In this document: positions 34,407-45,182 of the stretch, one piece after another
How the letters are laid out: every line of letters starts with the position of its first letter
Numbering within the stretch: the stretch's first letter is position 1
Assembly: GCA_014529385.2 (NCBI GenBank)
Contig: CM043963.1
Location: 98,221,912-98,285,911 of the forward strand
Length of the DNA: 64,000 nucleotides
From: Adiantum capillus-veneris
Taxonomy: Eukaryota > Streptophyta > Polypodiopsida > Polypodiales > Pteridaceae
Reading direction: 5' to 3'
The notes under the pieces: model-generated
The model's database searches: none
What the model saw: the letters and a program-made list of their open reading frames with translations, nothing else
What the model was told of the DNA's origin: nothing
Made by a program: the position numbers and the translations under genes

Positions 34407-35771
34407 CTAAGCATAGCTGACTACTTCTCTACCATCGTTCAAAAGATGCGGTTGTTGCCCTAGCACTTGCTGCGGTTTCGGTTGAGTGCTACACCATGGA
34501 GTTGGATGATCCCCTCCATAAATATTACATCTCCTCAATTGAGGTTGTCGTACATCTAGGTTTCGTTTGTAGCCTTGGTTTATTCTTCTAATCACCCCCT
34601 CGACCAGTTGTTCAATGATTGGTTCCCAAGGAATTTGAACATCTCTTTTTGTTATTGATTCGCTCTTTGGAGAAGAGGCACTACTAGCCGTGTTATATGT
34701 ATCTTCAGTCACCTCTCCGTAGGCCTTGCAATTGTCAACTAGATATAGAGCTTCTCTAGCGACTTGCTCAAATGTTGTGCATCCTTTCAAATGTAGGTCC
34801 TTTCTAAGAGTTTCATTTTTCAAGCCCTCTATGAAGAGAACTGACAATCTCTCATCTTGCGGTAACTCTCTCACAGGACATCTAACAATGTATTGTTTCA
34901 AGCGAAGCAAAGCTTCCTTTCCTCTTTCGTTCACTTTTTGTTTGAAAGCATAGATTTGGGACACTGTGTTGTGTTTGATTCCCCTTTTCGAGAACTCTTC
35001 TACAAACTCGTGTAAGAGTTGTGCTATGTTTGGAAAATCGTCTCTATTTAGTGGTTGGAACCAAGTCAAGGTTGTTCCTTCCAATGTTAACCCAAATCCC
35101 TCATACTGAGTATGAAAATTCGCAATTCGTTCAGCTCTCAACACTTGTTTGAAGAGTGAGACATGAGTATATGGATCCCCTCACCCATTGTATTTTGTCT
35201 TGACACATTGAGCCACTTGATATGGTCTTAATTGTTGTGGTTCAGTCACCAATTTAACCAATTCGTGGTCTCTTGGAAAGACATCTCTCGCCCTATCCTC
35301 TCGTCTTGGAGAGAATCCCGGTGGAATCCTCTCTAATGTGTATTGTGGCATCATTATTGGATGAAAGTAAGTAGAGATCGGAGTACCCTTGTATGTGTAT
35401 TGTTCTAGGTCAATTGGATCAACAAGTTTGTACTCACATCCATACTTATCTACCATCAAAACTTGCACTCCATGGGCATTTGTATATGTGAATGCATAGA
35501 GGTTCTTATGGGTGGTCAACTCTCTAGCATTGGGCTCTACACACCTGTACAAGATGTATGAATCCCCGTTTGTGAATCTATATAAGCCCTCATGAGTGTA
35601 ATCTATAAGCACTCTCCTGGATTCATTGGCTTTGATGAATCTCACATTTGGTTTGTCGATTAGAGGATGCCTCTCCTCTAGGTATTCTCCCAATCCCCCT
35701 GTTGAAGGCATTGCAACGTTTTTCATGTCTTTGAGTGGAGTAGAAAACCCTGGTGGTGAATTATTTATCAT
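34407..35771 (-). mobile_element. Element D gag N-terminal and capsid part
   Basis: Starts MINNSPPGFSTPLKDMKNVA at 35771 and is open to 35181, then after a single in-frame stop continues VSLFKQVLRAERIANFHTQY, TLEGTTLTWFQPLNRDDFPN, then KQKVNERGKEALLRLKQYIV and LPQDERLSVLFIEGLKNETL. The second part is a clear retrotransposon gag capsid core. The first ~190 residues form an N-terminal extension without a named domain. Nearly intact reading frame for a non-autonomous element. Confidence 0.88.
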
Positions 35772-38402
35772 GATTAAGGATCACTCAAAAGTCTCAAGAT
35801 AGTTCTTGACAAGCCCAACTTGGCTAAGTGCAACTTATCCCTTGCTGCCCCTGATAAGGTCTCTCAAAAGTCAGGAATTTGTGACTTTTTTTTGTTTTTG
35901 GAAACTAGTCTTGGGGTACCCTAAAAGTTTGGATTTAGGAATCCTAGTAAAATTCAGCTCCTGACTATACCTGACTCAATTTGGAGTTGTGTATCAAAAG
36001 TTAGAGCACTTCTAGTGAACTGCACTTGAAACAACACTCAAAACAGTCTCAGGACTTAAAAACAAGAACTTTGGTTTGTATCTTGGTCTCCAGAAGGTAG
36101 TTTTAGCTCAAACTTGAGATTTGGGATATACTCAAGTATGTTTACAAAATCATCAAGTCAGATACCCCCACTATGCTGAGTGAGAGGTACATGGATCGCG
36201 ATCCATGTTCCCTGTCAAATTTTTTTTCTCCAAATTTTTATGTGTGTAGACAAGGTCATAAGCAGGCTATATACCAATTTTCAGCAAATTCTAAGGTTGC
36301 GGTACATGGATTGCGATCCATGTTCAACCACATCTGGACTTATCCTCTTAGGGGTTTGTTCCTAACTATGTCCACAAGCTAAATCTCAAATATTTTTGGA
36401 TTTGGACTTGTTTTGACAAGTCAAATAGCCAACACTAGGTCTGCACAGTGGTTTTCAGTCTGTCACATGTTTTTCTCCCTTTTGACCCAAATTTGCTCAT
36501 TTTTTTCCAAAAATGGACTTGAGGATATGTCTCCTTGTGTATGCACTACTGATCTGGAAAGTTTTAGGTCAAGATGTCACTATGGGTACATGAATCGCGA
36601 TCCATGTTTGGAGCCCAAATTAACTTTTTTTGGTACCATCAGAATCAGCATGATTAATAGGTCCTATGGTATCAAATTTTTTGAAAATGGACCTTTGGAT
36701 TGAAAGTTAGGTTAATTCTGGCATTTGCTCAAAATACCTTGCAGTTCTAGGCTTTTGGACAGGTTTTTGATATCCAAATTCACTTTTGAAAAGACCACTA
36801 GACTCCTTGTGATGTCCTCTAGCTATGCTGCAAGTTTGGTATCAAACTGTGACAAAGGAACATGGATCGCGATCCATGTACCTATGTGTTAGATTGCATT
36901 GAAACTTGGCACACAGCTTCCCCTTGGTCCACTAATCCCTCCTATATGGTTTTTATGTGATTTGGACTTGTTTAGGCCAGGCAAAAGTCAATTCACAGGT
37001 CTATTTTTAGGGTTTTCACCTTGAAGTGTTTTTGGCACTTTTGACCCAATTTTTGGACTTTTTTGGCAAAATTTCTTTGGGGACTTTTGTTCACAATGGT
37101 CTCTACTACATGCTACAAAAGTTTCTATCCAAAAAATTCTCAGGGGTACATGAATCGCGATCCATGTTCCACCACTTTTGGATCTAAGAGTTTGGTGTGC
37201 TAATAGCTTGTGATGTTTGTAGACTGCTCACCAAGAATTTTTGAATTTGAATCAATTTTGCCCAACCAAAACTGACTTTCAAGTCTGCTGCGACAGTTTT
37301 GACAATGTTCTATTTTTGGCTATTTTGACCACTTTTTACAACTTTTTTGCATATGGTTCTTTTGGGAAAAGTGTTTGTCTATGTCTCAGCTACCCACTGC
37401 TCAAATCTCAGCCAAAAAAATTTCAAATTTTTTTCATGAGGTACATGGATCGCGATCCATGTTTGGAAGCCAAACTGACATTTCTTGGTACCATTAGACT
37501 CAGCATGTTTACTAGATGCTATGGTATCAAAAGTTTTGGATTTGAACAATTTTTTGTCATTCAAAAGCAAGTTCTTATGTCTGTCCTGCGGTTTGGCTAT
37601 TTGGCAGAATTTTGGTGTTTTGATCAACTTTTTTCAATTTTTTGCTATGGCCCCTTTTGGCAAAGTTGTTCCAAATGATATCAAGGATGTACTTGTCAAA
37701 TATGAGTCCCAAATGTCAAAAAGGTACATAGATTTCGATCCATGTTTGGCAACATTTTTTCATGAATTTTGTTCTGTTGGTTCTTTATGCCCTGTAGAAG
37801 CCAAATCTCACCCCTTTTTGAATTTGGATCCCAAAATCTCAAGATTTGCTCAGTTATGTGTCTGCAATGCCTGTTTTACTATTTTTGCCCTAACAACCAA
37901 TTCTAAAGTGATTTTTGAGTTTTTCTTTCAAGCAAACTTGATCAGAGTAGTTTCCCACTGATGCTCACTGTAACTGGTCACTTTTCACCTAAAATGTTTT
38001 TTTGGGGTACATGGATCGCGATCCATGTTTCCACAGAATCTGGCCAAACTTCTCAGATTGCTTCTAGAGAGTCTGTTGATGCCTTTGATCCACAAATTTT
38101 TGAATTTGGATCACTTTTGAGGTCTCTACCATCAAATTTTCAGAATTTCAGAGTTATGGTCGTTTTTGCCAAAATATGGTTTTCACCCTTTTTTCCCTCA
38201 ATCTTTTAGCCTAAATTTGATGGTGGTAGTTTCTACTTACCCTACTCCTAAGTACTGAAATGAAACATAAAACAAAAACAAAGTGAACGGTACAAAATAA
38301 AGTCAAAACGAAAAACGGAACAGCACTCTGAAAGCATAGAGAAAATCGAAGAATGAAATGCTTTTGGCTATCTCACTCACAACCCTCTTTACTTCTCAAG
38401 AA
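35772..38402. other. Element D leader, non-coding, with palindrome array
   Basis: About 2.6 kb between 5' LTR and gag without credible coding content. It is built of strongly diverged units of mostly 270-295 bp, each with a central 20-bp palindrome (listed separately), T-rich segments such as TTGAATTTGGATC and GACTTTTTTGG, and no known primer site at its upper end. Short plus-strand frames reading MDRDPC are by-products of the palindrome. Confidence 0.75.
36189..38028. repeat. Eight spaced copies of a 20-bp palindrome
   Basis: ACATGGATCGCGATCCATGT is a perfect inverted repeat. Copies start at 36189, 36304, 36588, 36860, 37148, 37443, 37726 and 38009 (spacings 115, 284, 272, 288, 295, 283, 283). 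Copies at 36189, 36860, 37443 and 38009 are exact; 36588 and 37148 have one change (ACATGAATCG); 36304 has one; 37726 has three. Conservation of the palindrome is much higher than of the flanking unit sequence. Confidence 0.95.
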
Positions 38403-39161
38403 AACCTTAACAAGCAAACACAACAACTCTACAAGCAAACCAACACTCAATGATCAAGGAAATCTACCTATGTCCTTTCTCACAGCTCTAGGTCATCATG
38501 CCATTTCGGCACTCGAACGGACTCGAAATACAACGAAACTTTAGGAGTAGGTTTAGGACACCTAGGGGCACTATCCTAGCAAATCTGGACGCAATCCGAC
38601 AAGGTACCAAAATCACGATCCATCATGAAAAAGGTCCTAAATACTGCAACAGATCAGTCCAGAAGTGTCGACCTATGGTCTAAGAACACTCTCCTATGGT
38701 CAAAACGACAATAAACAATGTTTTAAGCACTCAAATCTGCATTTACAGCTCACAGACATGTAGTCATGAACCTCAACAAAACTAACAATGCTTACACTTG
38801 AATTAAAGAGCAAAGAGAGAGGAACACAATGCAACTTTCGGATTTGAATGATTACCCATTCATTAGTTGCATTGATTACAAGGTTGGAGCAGCTCGTAGC
38901 TTGAGCGTACGTTTTTTGAGCTCCCTTCTTCTTCTAAAGATAAGCCTCCTTTCCCATTAAGGTTAATAACATTTATACCTAGGGCATTCTAAATGGCCAG
39001 TTGCCGGCTCACATGGACCTTTACAAATAACATGACAAAATTACAACTCAGGGATTGACTATTACTCTTACTACACTAGCTCGGAAAACTAATAGAGTAC
39101 AAATGTAGTGTCCGGCTTCGTGTCCGACCAGTTGGGCGCCCGTTTGATCTATTATCAAACA
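38403..39161 (-). repeat. Element D 5' LTR, truncated at its 3' end
   Basis: The minus strand starts TGTTTGATAATAGATC, flanked by CAAGT (39162-39166). Matches 28344-29129 but stops at 38403, so the last ~126 LTR bases and the adjoining primer site seem lost or replaced. Confidence 0.85.
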
Positions 39162-39684
39162 CAAGTTGAAGTCTCAAAGTGTATTCAAGGCTTGGTATGT
39201 TTGGCAGTTTCTATATTGGGTGACTTCTCCAGACGCCCATGATCAAGTAAGAATGGCTTGGAGCCAGAAGCCATTTCCAGTATCCCAGAATGTGGAATTA
39301 TCATCTGATGAAGAAGCCCCAGAAAGCCAGTCAGTTCCCACTGGACAAAAGACAAAGGCCATACAAGACGAAGCTAGCAGTTCAAAGAGGCCAAGGATGA
39401 CACTGACCAAAAGTACGGCTCTCTTGAAGCAGCTAGAAAGTCAAATCAAAACAGTGTCTACTAAAAAGACTTCAGCTAGCCAGACTGAACATCATACTGT
39501 CCAACTAGTGGAGTTAACGAGCCTGCAGGCCAAATTTCAACAACCACCAGTACTGAACAAGATCAATCACAAAGGGCCAGTCTTGATCAGCCAACAGACC
39601 AGACTGATAAGGGCAAAGGACCAGCATCTCCAAGTCCATTTGGCAGGGTTTCTGTCCCATACAGTGAAGCAGCCCTGCTATTGA
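39162..39684 (+). mobile_element. Element C 3' ORF region, part 1
   Basis: Joined to 28130-28217 before D inserted. Open from 39166: KSQSVFKAWYVWQFLYWVTS, then a hydrophilic Ser/Lys/Gln-rich stretch with an acidic patch (ELSSDEEAPES). The short aromatic segment near the start is the only hydrophobic part. I recognise no family. In this position Athila-type elements carry an env-like ORF, but no convincing signal peptide or transmembrane anchor is seen here. Confidence 0.45.
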
Positions 39685-39879
39685 AAAAGAAAGATAGGTT
39701 ACAACATATGTAGACTCATCCTCTCAAGGGACGCCTAGTTTTGCAAAAATCTGATTATTCTGCATTACCCTACCTGGATCCTGTCCACGGTCTATGAGCC
39801 AACTGAGTTTGATCCAGCAACAGTTAAGTATGGTCGTTCTGTACTTATTCAGTCATCATGGAACACTATTGTCAATTGC

Positions 39880-40227
39880 ATGGGGCAAATGCTAGATACT
39901 GCAGGGTCAGAAGATGAACTAACTAAGGTAAACACTGAACTAAAGGAGGTTGAGGAGCAGATTGAAAAGCTGGAGCAAGGGAGAGCATCCCAAAACCTGC
40001 ACCACAGTATCCTTGAAGCTCAGTCGGCTAGGACTATTCAACAGTTACAGAGTAAGCTTGACAAGGTGGAGTCTGAGATACGGACCATATCGGAAGAAAA
40101 GGCAGAAGCTGAAAGAATCGCTGATAGGTTTGAAACTATGATGAGAATGAAAAGAGTTGAGTTCAACTCCTTACTGACCAGCCACACTGCTCTGAAGGCC
40201 ACATTAATAGAAAAGGAACATCTATAA
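39880..40227 (+). mobile_element. Element C 3' ORF region, part 2: coiled coil
   Basis: 115 residues dominated by heptads (ELTKVNTELKEVEEQIEKLE, then QLQSKLDKVESEIRTISEEK, AERIADRFETMMRMK). Almost certainly a two-stranded coiled coil. Preceded in another frame by YEPTEFDPATVKYGRSVLIQ (39795-39860), suggesting a longer original ORF. Ends at two stop codons just before part 3. Function unknown; oligomerisation is the natural guess. Confidence 0.5.
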
Positions 40228-40243
40228 TAATCTAGCCGAGATC

Positions 40244-40960
40244 TTGAATCCAGAAGGGAATGCTGTTTTCAACATGGATAACTTGAGGGCTCTTATGGAG
40301 ACAATGCAGAGTGATTTGCAAGATAAAATTTCTAAATATAACAGTGCTCTGGCAAATCAAGCTATCCTTGATTATATTGAACATCAGAAGGATGATGATA
40401 AGGAGGAAGAAGAAGCAGAGAAGGAGGATGAACCAGAAGAAGAGCATAATGATGATGATGACTCTCCTCCATCTCCACCTTCAGAACCTGATACTGGTGG
40501 TGCAGGGACAACAGGAGGAAATGATCAATCACAGGCAGACCAACTAGACCAGCCTGAAGGGCAGCAGTCGAGCGATCAGCAGGTGGGAAAGCAACAACCC
40601 AGCAACACTAAAAAATCACCAGCATACCAGTCACAACACAGTAGGGATGCTAAAGGGAAAGGCAAAGCTGTGACTGAGGTTTTAGCAAGTGATGAGCAAC
40701 ATTCATTACAACTCATCATGCTGAATAAGAAATTAAGACATCAGCAGGCTCCTATAACCAGGCGGTATTTGGAGGATGATGATCTTATCTCTGATCTAGA
40801 GCGATTTCAGCGACTATATGTCGGCGCCAGGGAAATGGTTGAGCATTGGAAATCAGTTGCTTTGCATGATCAGGAGGTCTGTCAACTGCTTGAGCATCCC
40901 AGTACAATACAACTGTTAGAAAGGGTGCCTGAATGGATACTGACTGCTGAAGAGAGGTAG
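40244..40960 (+). mobile_element. Element C 3' ORF region, part 3: acidic protein
   Basis: 238 residues. A helical start (NMDNLRALMETMQSDLQDKI), a strongly acidic run of Asp/Glu (residues ~48-75), a Pro/Ser/Gln-rich low-complexity middle, a basic KGKGKAV patch, and a helical end (LISDLERFQRLYVGAREMVE). No database family recognised. Together with parts 1, 2 and 4 it probably formed one protein of roughly 1000 residues. Confidence 0.5.
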
Positions 40961-41184
40961 CTAATCCACATTGGCAATGGCATTCTACTGCAGATTGTCG
41001 TTCTCTAGCTATGGAATTAGACATTTAGCTAGGGAAAAATCCAACGTATAGATGCATGAAGGATGTCAAGAGTCAATTAAAAGAGGTCTTACTGCAAATA
41101 TAGATCGCTAGGGGAGTTTTGGATCAAAGGGTGTGAGCTATTCTTGAAGATCAGACTGCCACCAGCAAGGGACCTCAACCTCGA

Positions 41185-42278
41185 ATGTCAGTTGGAGAAC
41201 ATGCAACTGCTCTCCGACATCTGTTTCAGCTGGTTAAGGTAACCAGAAAGATGATGCAGCAAGAGAACCAAGCTGTCCTTAATTTCTTAGAATTTGTGCA
41301 TGATTCCCCAGTTCTCCTGTATGCTTTACCAGCAAGAGAAGCAGAGTCGTCAAGATTTTTTCCAGCACTCTATCCTCAACACACAGAACCAGTAGATCAG
41401 CTCACATACTTCAAGATTACTGATGATCTTCAGGATTGGTATGAGCGATCGACTATAGAATGGAAAACCTGGCAAACACTTTTCAACGACGCTCTTCAAC
41501 TGAATGATTTTCAAGAGTTGAGAGATGAGGTGCAGAGGATCAAACTGTGTATGGCACAGTGGAAAATTCAGCTCAGAGGTCTCACTAAGATCACCAACCA
41601 ACTGTTGCAACTCATTGTTGAGTCCTCTAAAGTACCTGAAAAGGATATTACAGCTAAACCAGGTCTAGGACCCCAGTACAGGGAGATGGCTGAGATGCTT
41701 TTTGAAGCTAGGATCAGAACTAATCAGCCTCTTCCAGAAGGATGGATCCATACAGCTTCGCATTGTCACAAACTGGCCAGAACTCGTCTCACAAAAGGCA
41801 AACACACGCTCGATGATCCCGACCCCAAAACTTATCATCCTCTCACGCCTTATGAAGTAGAAATGACCACGGAGAGGCGGGATCAGCTTGAGCAGAGGCC
41901 ATTTACAGACTCATTCAGAAGGACAATGCTGGCACTGGGACTTCGGAGACACCATCCATACCTAAGGGCAAAAGGAAGCGGGTTCAGTGGAAGGATACTA
42001 GGTAGTTTTATCTTGGTATTCGATGGAGGAATTTTCCAGCCGTCTCAGAATCAGACGATGGATTTTTCCAAACATTTTCAGAATCAGACAACGGATTTTT
42101 CTCAGCTAGGTGTGGACATCTCTTTGGCTGACACCCATGGAATTACAATTATAGGGGGTGTCAAGCACTTAACAAAGCATGGAGTATGGCATAAAGCCAT
42201 GTTTCAGAAGGATCAGACGATGGATTTTTTTAATAGAAATTTTGGAGTCTTACCAAAATTCAAGAAAGGAGGGAAGGA
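41185..42278 (+). mobile_element. Element C 3' ORF region, part 4
   Basis: A long open frame from 41185. The first ~270 residues are helical and polar (ALRHLFQLVKVTRKMMQQEN, then DLQDWYERSTIEWKTWQTLF) with no family I know. The later part, from about 41990, contains short repeats (NQTMDFSKHFQNQTTDF, DQTMDFF) from a 30-35 bp repeated DNA segment and is probably untranslated. The frame then runs into the LTR. Ends at the polypurine tract. Confidence 0.45.
42262..42278 (+). promoter_or_regulatory. Element C polypurine tract
   Basis: AAGAAAGGAGGGAAGGA lies directly before the 3' LTR start TGTAGATGG. Confidence 0.88.
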
Positions 42279-42782
42279 TGTAGATGGTGGAGGCAGTTTC
42301 ACTAGGTGGGAACCAGCTCTTGGAAAGCCGAGCAGCGGACCATTCAGTAATTACCATGCCGGTTACCACAGTAACTCCAAGGAGCTATAAATAGGACCCA
42401 TTACATTGTAATTGGGTTGGCAATTGTTGGCTGTACTTTTGGGTTGTTTTATCCTTTGACTTCCTACTCTTAGTGTGTGATTGTAGTCCTGAAACTGTTC
42501 CTAGGCTACATTATTCCACTTGTACTCTTACTCTGTAATTTCTAATACAGTAGTCAAGTACACTTCAGCCATATATGCTTTGTATCCATTTCCTCTGAAT
42601 CTGAATCTGAATCTGAATCCAGTCATTCAGCTTGTCTAATTCTCAGTTGATGTATTCCATTTCATATAATTGTTCTAGCTCAGTTTCTTTCTTCCAGTTC
42701 TACTGATTGAACTAATGAATCACCAGTAGCTGTAAACTCAAACACTGGAATCAGCTATCTAAAGAGATCAGCTCCAATTCCA
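42279..42782 (+). repeat. Element C 3' LTR, 504 bp
   Basis: TGTAGATGGTGGAGG to CTCCAATTCCA, matching 24339-24840 at roughly 95%, followed by target duplication AACAT. Confidence 0.93.
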
Positions 42783-42787
42783 AACAT

Positions 42788-42936
42788 TCAAGGATTAGTT
42801 GGCTAAGTATGGACGCCCAAGTGTGAATGGGACGAGCTCATATAAAAGTCACCTAAACCTAAAATCACATATTCTTTCATTTGTGCAATTGAAGAGTGCT
42901 CTTTCTCCATCTTCATCTTCTTCTTCTTCATCTCCT

Positions 42937-42976
<40 letters not shown>

Positions 42977-43262
42977 CGTGAGAGAGAGAGAGAGAGTGCG
43001 ATCAAGCATTGCGACGACGACATGGCGGTGGCGAGGTGGTTGAGCACCGCACGGCGGTAGCTCCTCCTTCTTCGCGGCGAGGAATCCTCCACGAAGGCGA
43101 GCGTCGTGCGGTGAGTGACACACCCTTGCCTTCTTGAGCTTGCTAGATTAGTCTAGTTGTGTGCTTGGAGCCATTTGTGGCTCGCACACAGTGTATCGGC
43201 AAGTCCCTTGCATTGACACGTGCGACATACGCGCACAGTCCTAAAAGGTAGCATGCATATCA
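42788..43262 (+). repeat. Continuation of element F LTR (displaced), promoter-like
   Basis: Contiguous with 24338 before C inserted. Contains a TATA-like CATATAAAAG (42839), a pyrimidine-rich stretch (TCTTCATCTTCTTC), a (GT)n run at 42937-42972 followed by (GA)n, and a GC-rich segment ending in a splice-donor-like GTGCGGTGAGTG (43107-43118). I read it as U3/R/U5-like LTR sequence. A host promoter with first exon is the alternative. The 3' border, somewhere near 43250, is not defined. Confidence 0.45.
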
Positions 43263-44557
43263 TTATTTAAATGACATAAACAAGACATCCTTGTGAACAA
43301 GCAAGTCATAAACCCTCCTCTCACAGGAGACATAAATGTAGAAGCACCTCCCACAAACCTCATCAAGATTGAGGTTGCTTAAAGACTCGGAAAGATCTCC
43401 TCTTGCATCAATAGCTTTGAAAGTCTTCTCTACACTTTTATCATGATCCTCCTCACCCTTTGGAGCAAACTGGAAGGGATCCTTAGTATCAATGTCATCC
43501 AAGGCAGCCTCAAGCCATGGAGGGACACTGTGAACTCTCTTCTATTTACATCATAACATTAAGGGAAAAAGTGATTACACATGCATGCTTAGTGTGATGA
43601 GGCAAAGAAGCAACAAAGTAGGACACTCACATGTGCATAATAACCTTCTTCAATTCTCTTTTGAATTTGTCCAAGTCGGCGAGCCTTGTCCGCCATGTAT
43701 TGCTTCATCCTCCCACTGATAAACTCTTCAACAAAGGAAGCTTGATCCATCTCCTTGTATTGTCCACCAAGCGCCTTCCATACTTGTAATGCTCGAATGA
43801 GCATGAGGAGTTGTTATCGCTTGCAGCTTTGCTTGAACCTCCAATCTTTATCGGCGAACCTTTTCATGGCTACTTTCTTCCAAGCCTTAACCTCAGGATT
43901 AGACAGCACATTAGCTCTTCTCTCTGCCTCTTTGTGCAAGGGCCGACCTCCAAGACGCTTTGGAATCTCTATGTCAATACCATGAGACTCCTTGAGGCGT
44001 GTCATCATCCTCAATCTCTTGAATATGAAGGCCAAACGCGAGGGGCAATCCTCACTTGCGCGACATTGGCGTGCTAGTCTTCCACGGGGGAGCTCAATCT
44101 CTACATAGAATTTGCAAGGATCAATGTTTGTTGCCTCTTCCTTCTTTGCTTGTGCTTTCTCTTCTATGCCATTAGGATCATCACTTAGCTCTTCGTTGTA
44201 CGAGGCATTATCAACACTTGAACTAGCCATCTTCTTTCGTGGGCGGTTGTTGAGGCTAGGAGGTGTGGACGGATTATGCATGACCAATCGCGGGCTTCTT
44301 CTCACCTGAGATGCTGGCAATTTTTGACTAGGAGACATGGGGGGGATGTTGAAGCTCTCCTCTTGAGAAGGCAACAACTCTTCATGAGCCTCATTGACCC
44401 CATCCACATGCTCAGGTACCTGACTCTTTGCATCCCCTAGATTACCCCTCCTCTCAGCTAAATCTCTGAGAAGCATGGAGTTGGCCCGTGTCATGCGAGA
44501 GGAAGTAGCTCCCACACGAGTACTCTTGCCTGGATTTTTTCTAAGTGATTGCCCCAT
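43263..44557 (-). CDS. Hypothetical two-exon gene, one in-frame stop
   Basis: Minus-strand coding from MGQSLRKNPGKSTRVGATSS at 44557. The frame is open to 43814, where one TAA interrupts it, then continues ALQVWKALGGQYKEMDQASF to 43631, where a perfect donor (CAT|GTGAGT) occurs. An acceptor (AAATAG) at 43542 restores the frame into VPPWLEAALDDIDTKDPFQF and a second exon ending at 43263. The product is hydrophilic: a Ser/Arg-rich N terminus with a RRSPRL motif, a Lys-rich stretch, then EIELPRGRLARQCRASEDCP and IDIEIPKRLGGRPLHKEAER. No family recognised. It could be a host gene or an ORF of a DNA transposon. The stop makes it a possible pseudogene. Confidence 0.4.
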
Positions 44558-44997
44558 TTTTAGGGGTGCTTACTTCCAAGCATATAACCATTAGCACAAC
44601 AATGCATTCAAATGGTTGAGTGTGTATGCGTGGCGGACGACCTATCACATTTGTGTGTGTGTGTGGAGAAACCGATTGCATTGTGTCTGGCAAAACAGAA
44701 AGAGGATATGCATTCATTGATCCACAAGCAGTAGCATATGCATACTGGGCAGCTATCACAAACAAGTGTGCCTTCCCCCTCTTTGTTCAGCATGTCAAAA
44801 TGCAGCACTTGCCAACCTCGGCTCGAACACAAACACCCCTCACGAACACCTGCTGGTCCTCAACCGCTTGCATGTCCCGTGGGCTATACCTTGCACATAA
44901 GCGAGTGCAGCTTTGACATCCCCCCATGCCACCCCCTCATGCATGCATGCAAAATGGTAGGGATCCCCTCCAAGCACTGAGTGGCCTGCCAACGCGG
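44558..44997. other. Short intergenic stretch
   Basis: Upstream flank of the hypothetical gene, ending at the 3' LTR border of element E. No recognised feature. The five bases next to the LTR (CGCGG, 44993-44997) would be one half of E's target duplication; the other half is lost. Confidence 0.4.
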
Positions 44998-45137
44998 TGA
45001 GAGCGGATTTTTGAGATGGGGCTCAACTCAAGGCTCCCACCAGACAAACCACTCCGTGAGGCCCTACACATGCATATTTCTTGGGGGCACCATTATCTTT
45101 TATGGAGAAAGAAGGAAACCAAAACAAAACCATATGC

Positions 45138-45182
<45 letters not shown>

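Larger units (their letters stand above)
28218..39161 (-). mobile_element. Element D: nested gag-protease LTR element
   Basis: A 10.9-kb minus-strand element inserted in C with target duplication CAAGT (28213-28217 and 39162-39166). Order on the minus strand: 5' LTR, leader with eight palindromes, gag with CX2CX3HX4C knuckles, protease, a second retropepsin-like domain, W-x-P-K repeat tail, polypurine tract, 3' LTR. There is no RT, RNase H or integrase, so it must have been mobilised by a partner. Its protease and 3' module resemble those of element F, which makes an F-like element the likely helper. Confidence 0.92.
24339..42782 (+). mobile_element. Element C: complete LTR retrotransposon (hosts nested D)
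   Basis: An 18.4-kb insertion bounded by LTRs of 502 and 504 bp and an exact 5-bp target duplication, AACAT, at 24334-24338 and 42783-42787. Without nested element D (28218-39161) it is about 7.5 kb. Order: LTR, primer site, gag, three knuckles, protease, the first part of RT, then about 3 kb of unrecognised ORFs, polypurine tract and LTR. RT catalytic blocks, RNase H and integrase are absent, so it is non-autonomous. Because D sits between intact duplicated target bases, the RT-integrase loss predates D. Confidence 0.93.

Noticed and set aside
36173..37961. Plus-strand small proteins with a repeated MDRDPC motif
   Set aside because: The motif is just the translation of the 20-bp palindrome; frames between copies are not conserved and contain stops.
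36189..38028. CRISPR-like pattern of short palindromic repeats with spacers
   Set aside because: Eukaryotic context, intervals of 115-295 bp that are themselves related, and a full palindrome rather than a CRISPR repeat. It is a leader repeat array of element D.
42799..43123. Ser/Val/Cys-repeat and Thr/His-repeat ORFs
   Set aside because: Produced by the GT/GA microsatellite in the F LTR segment.
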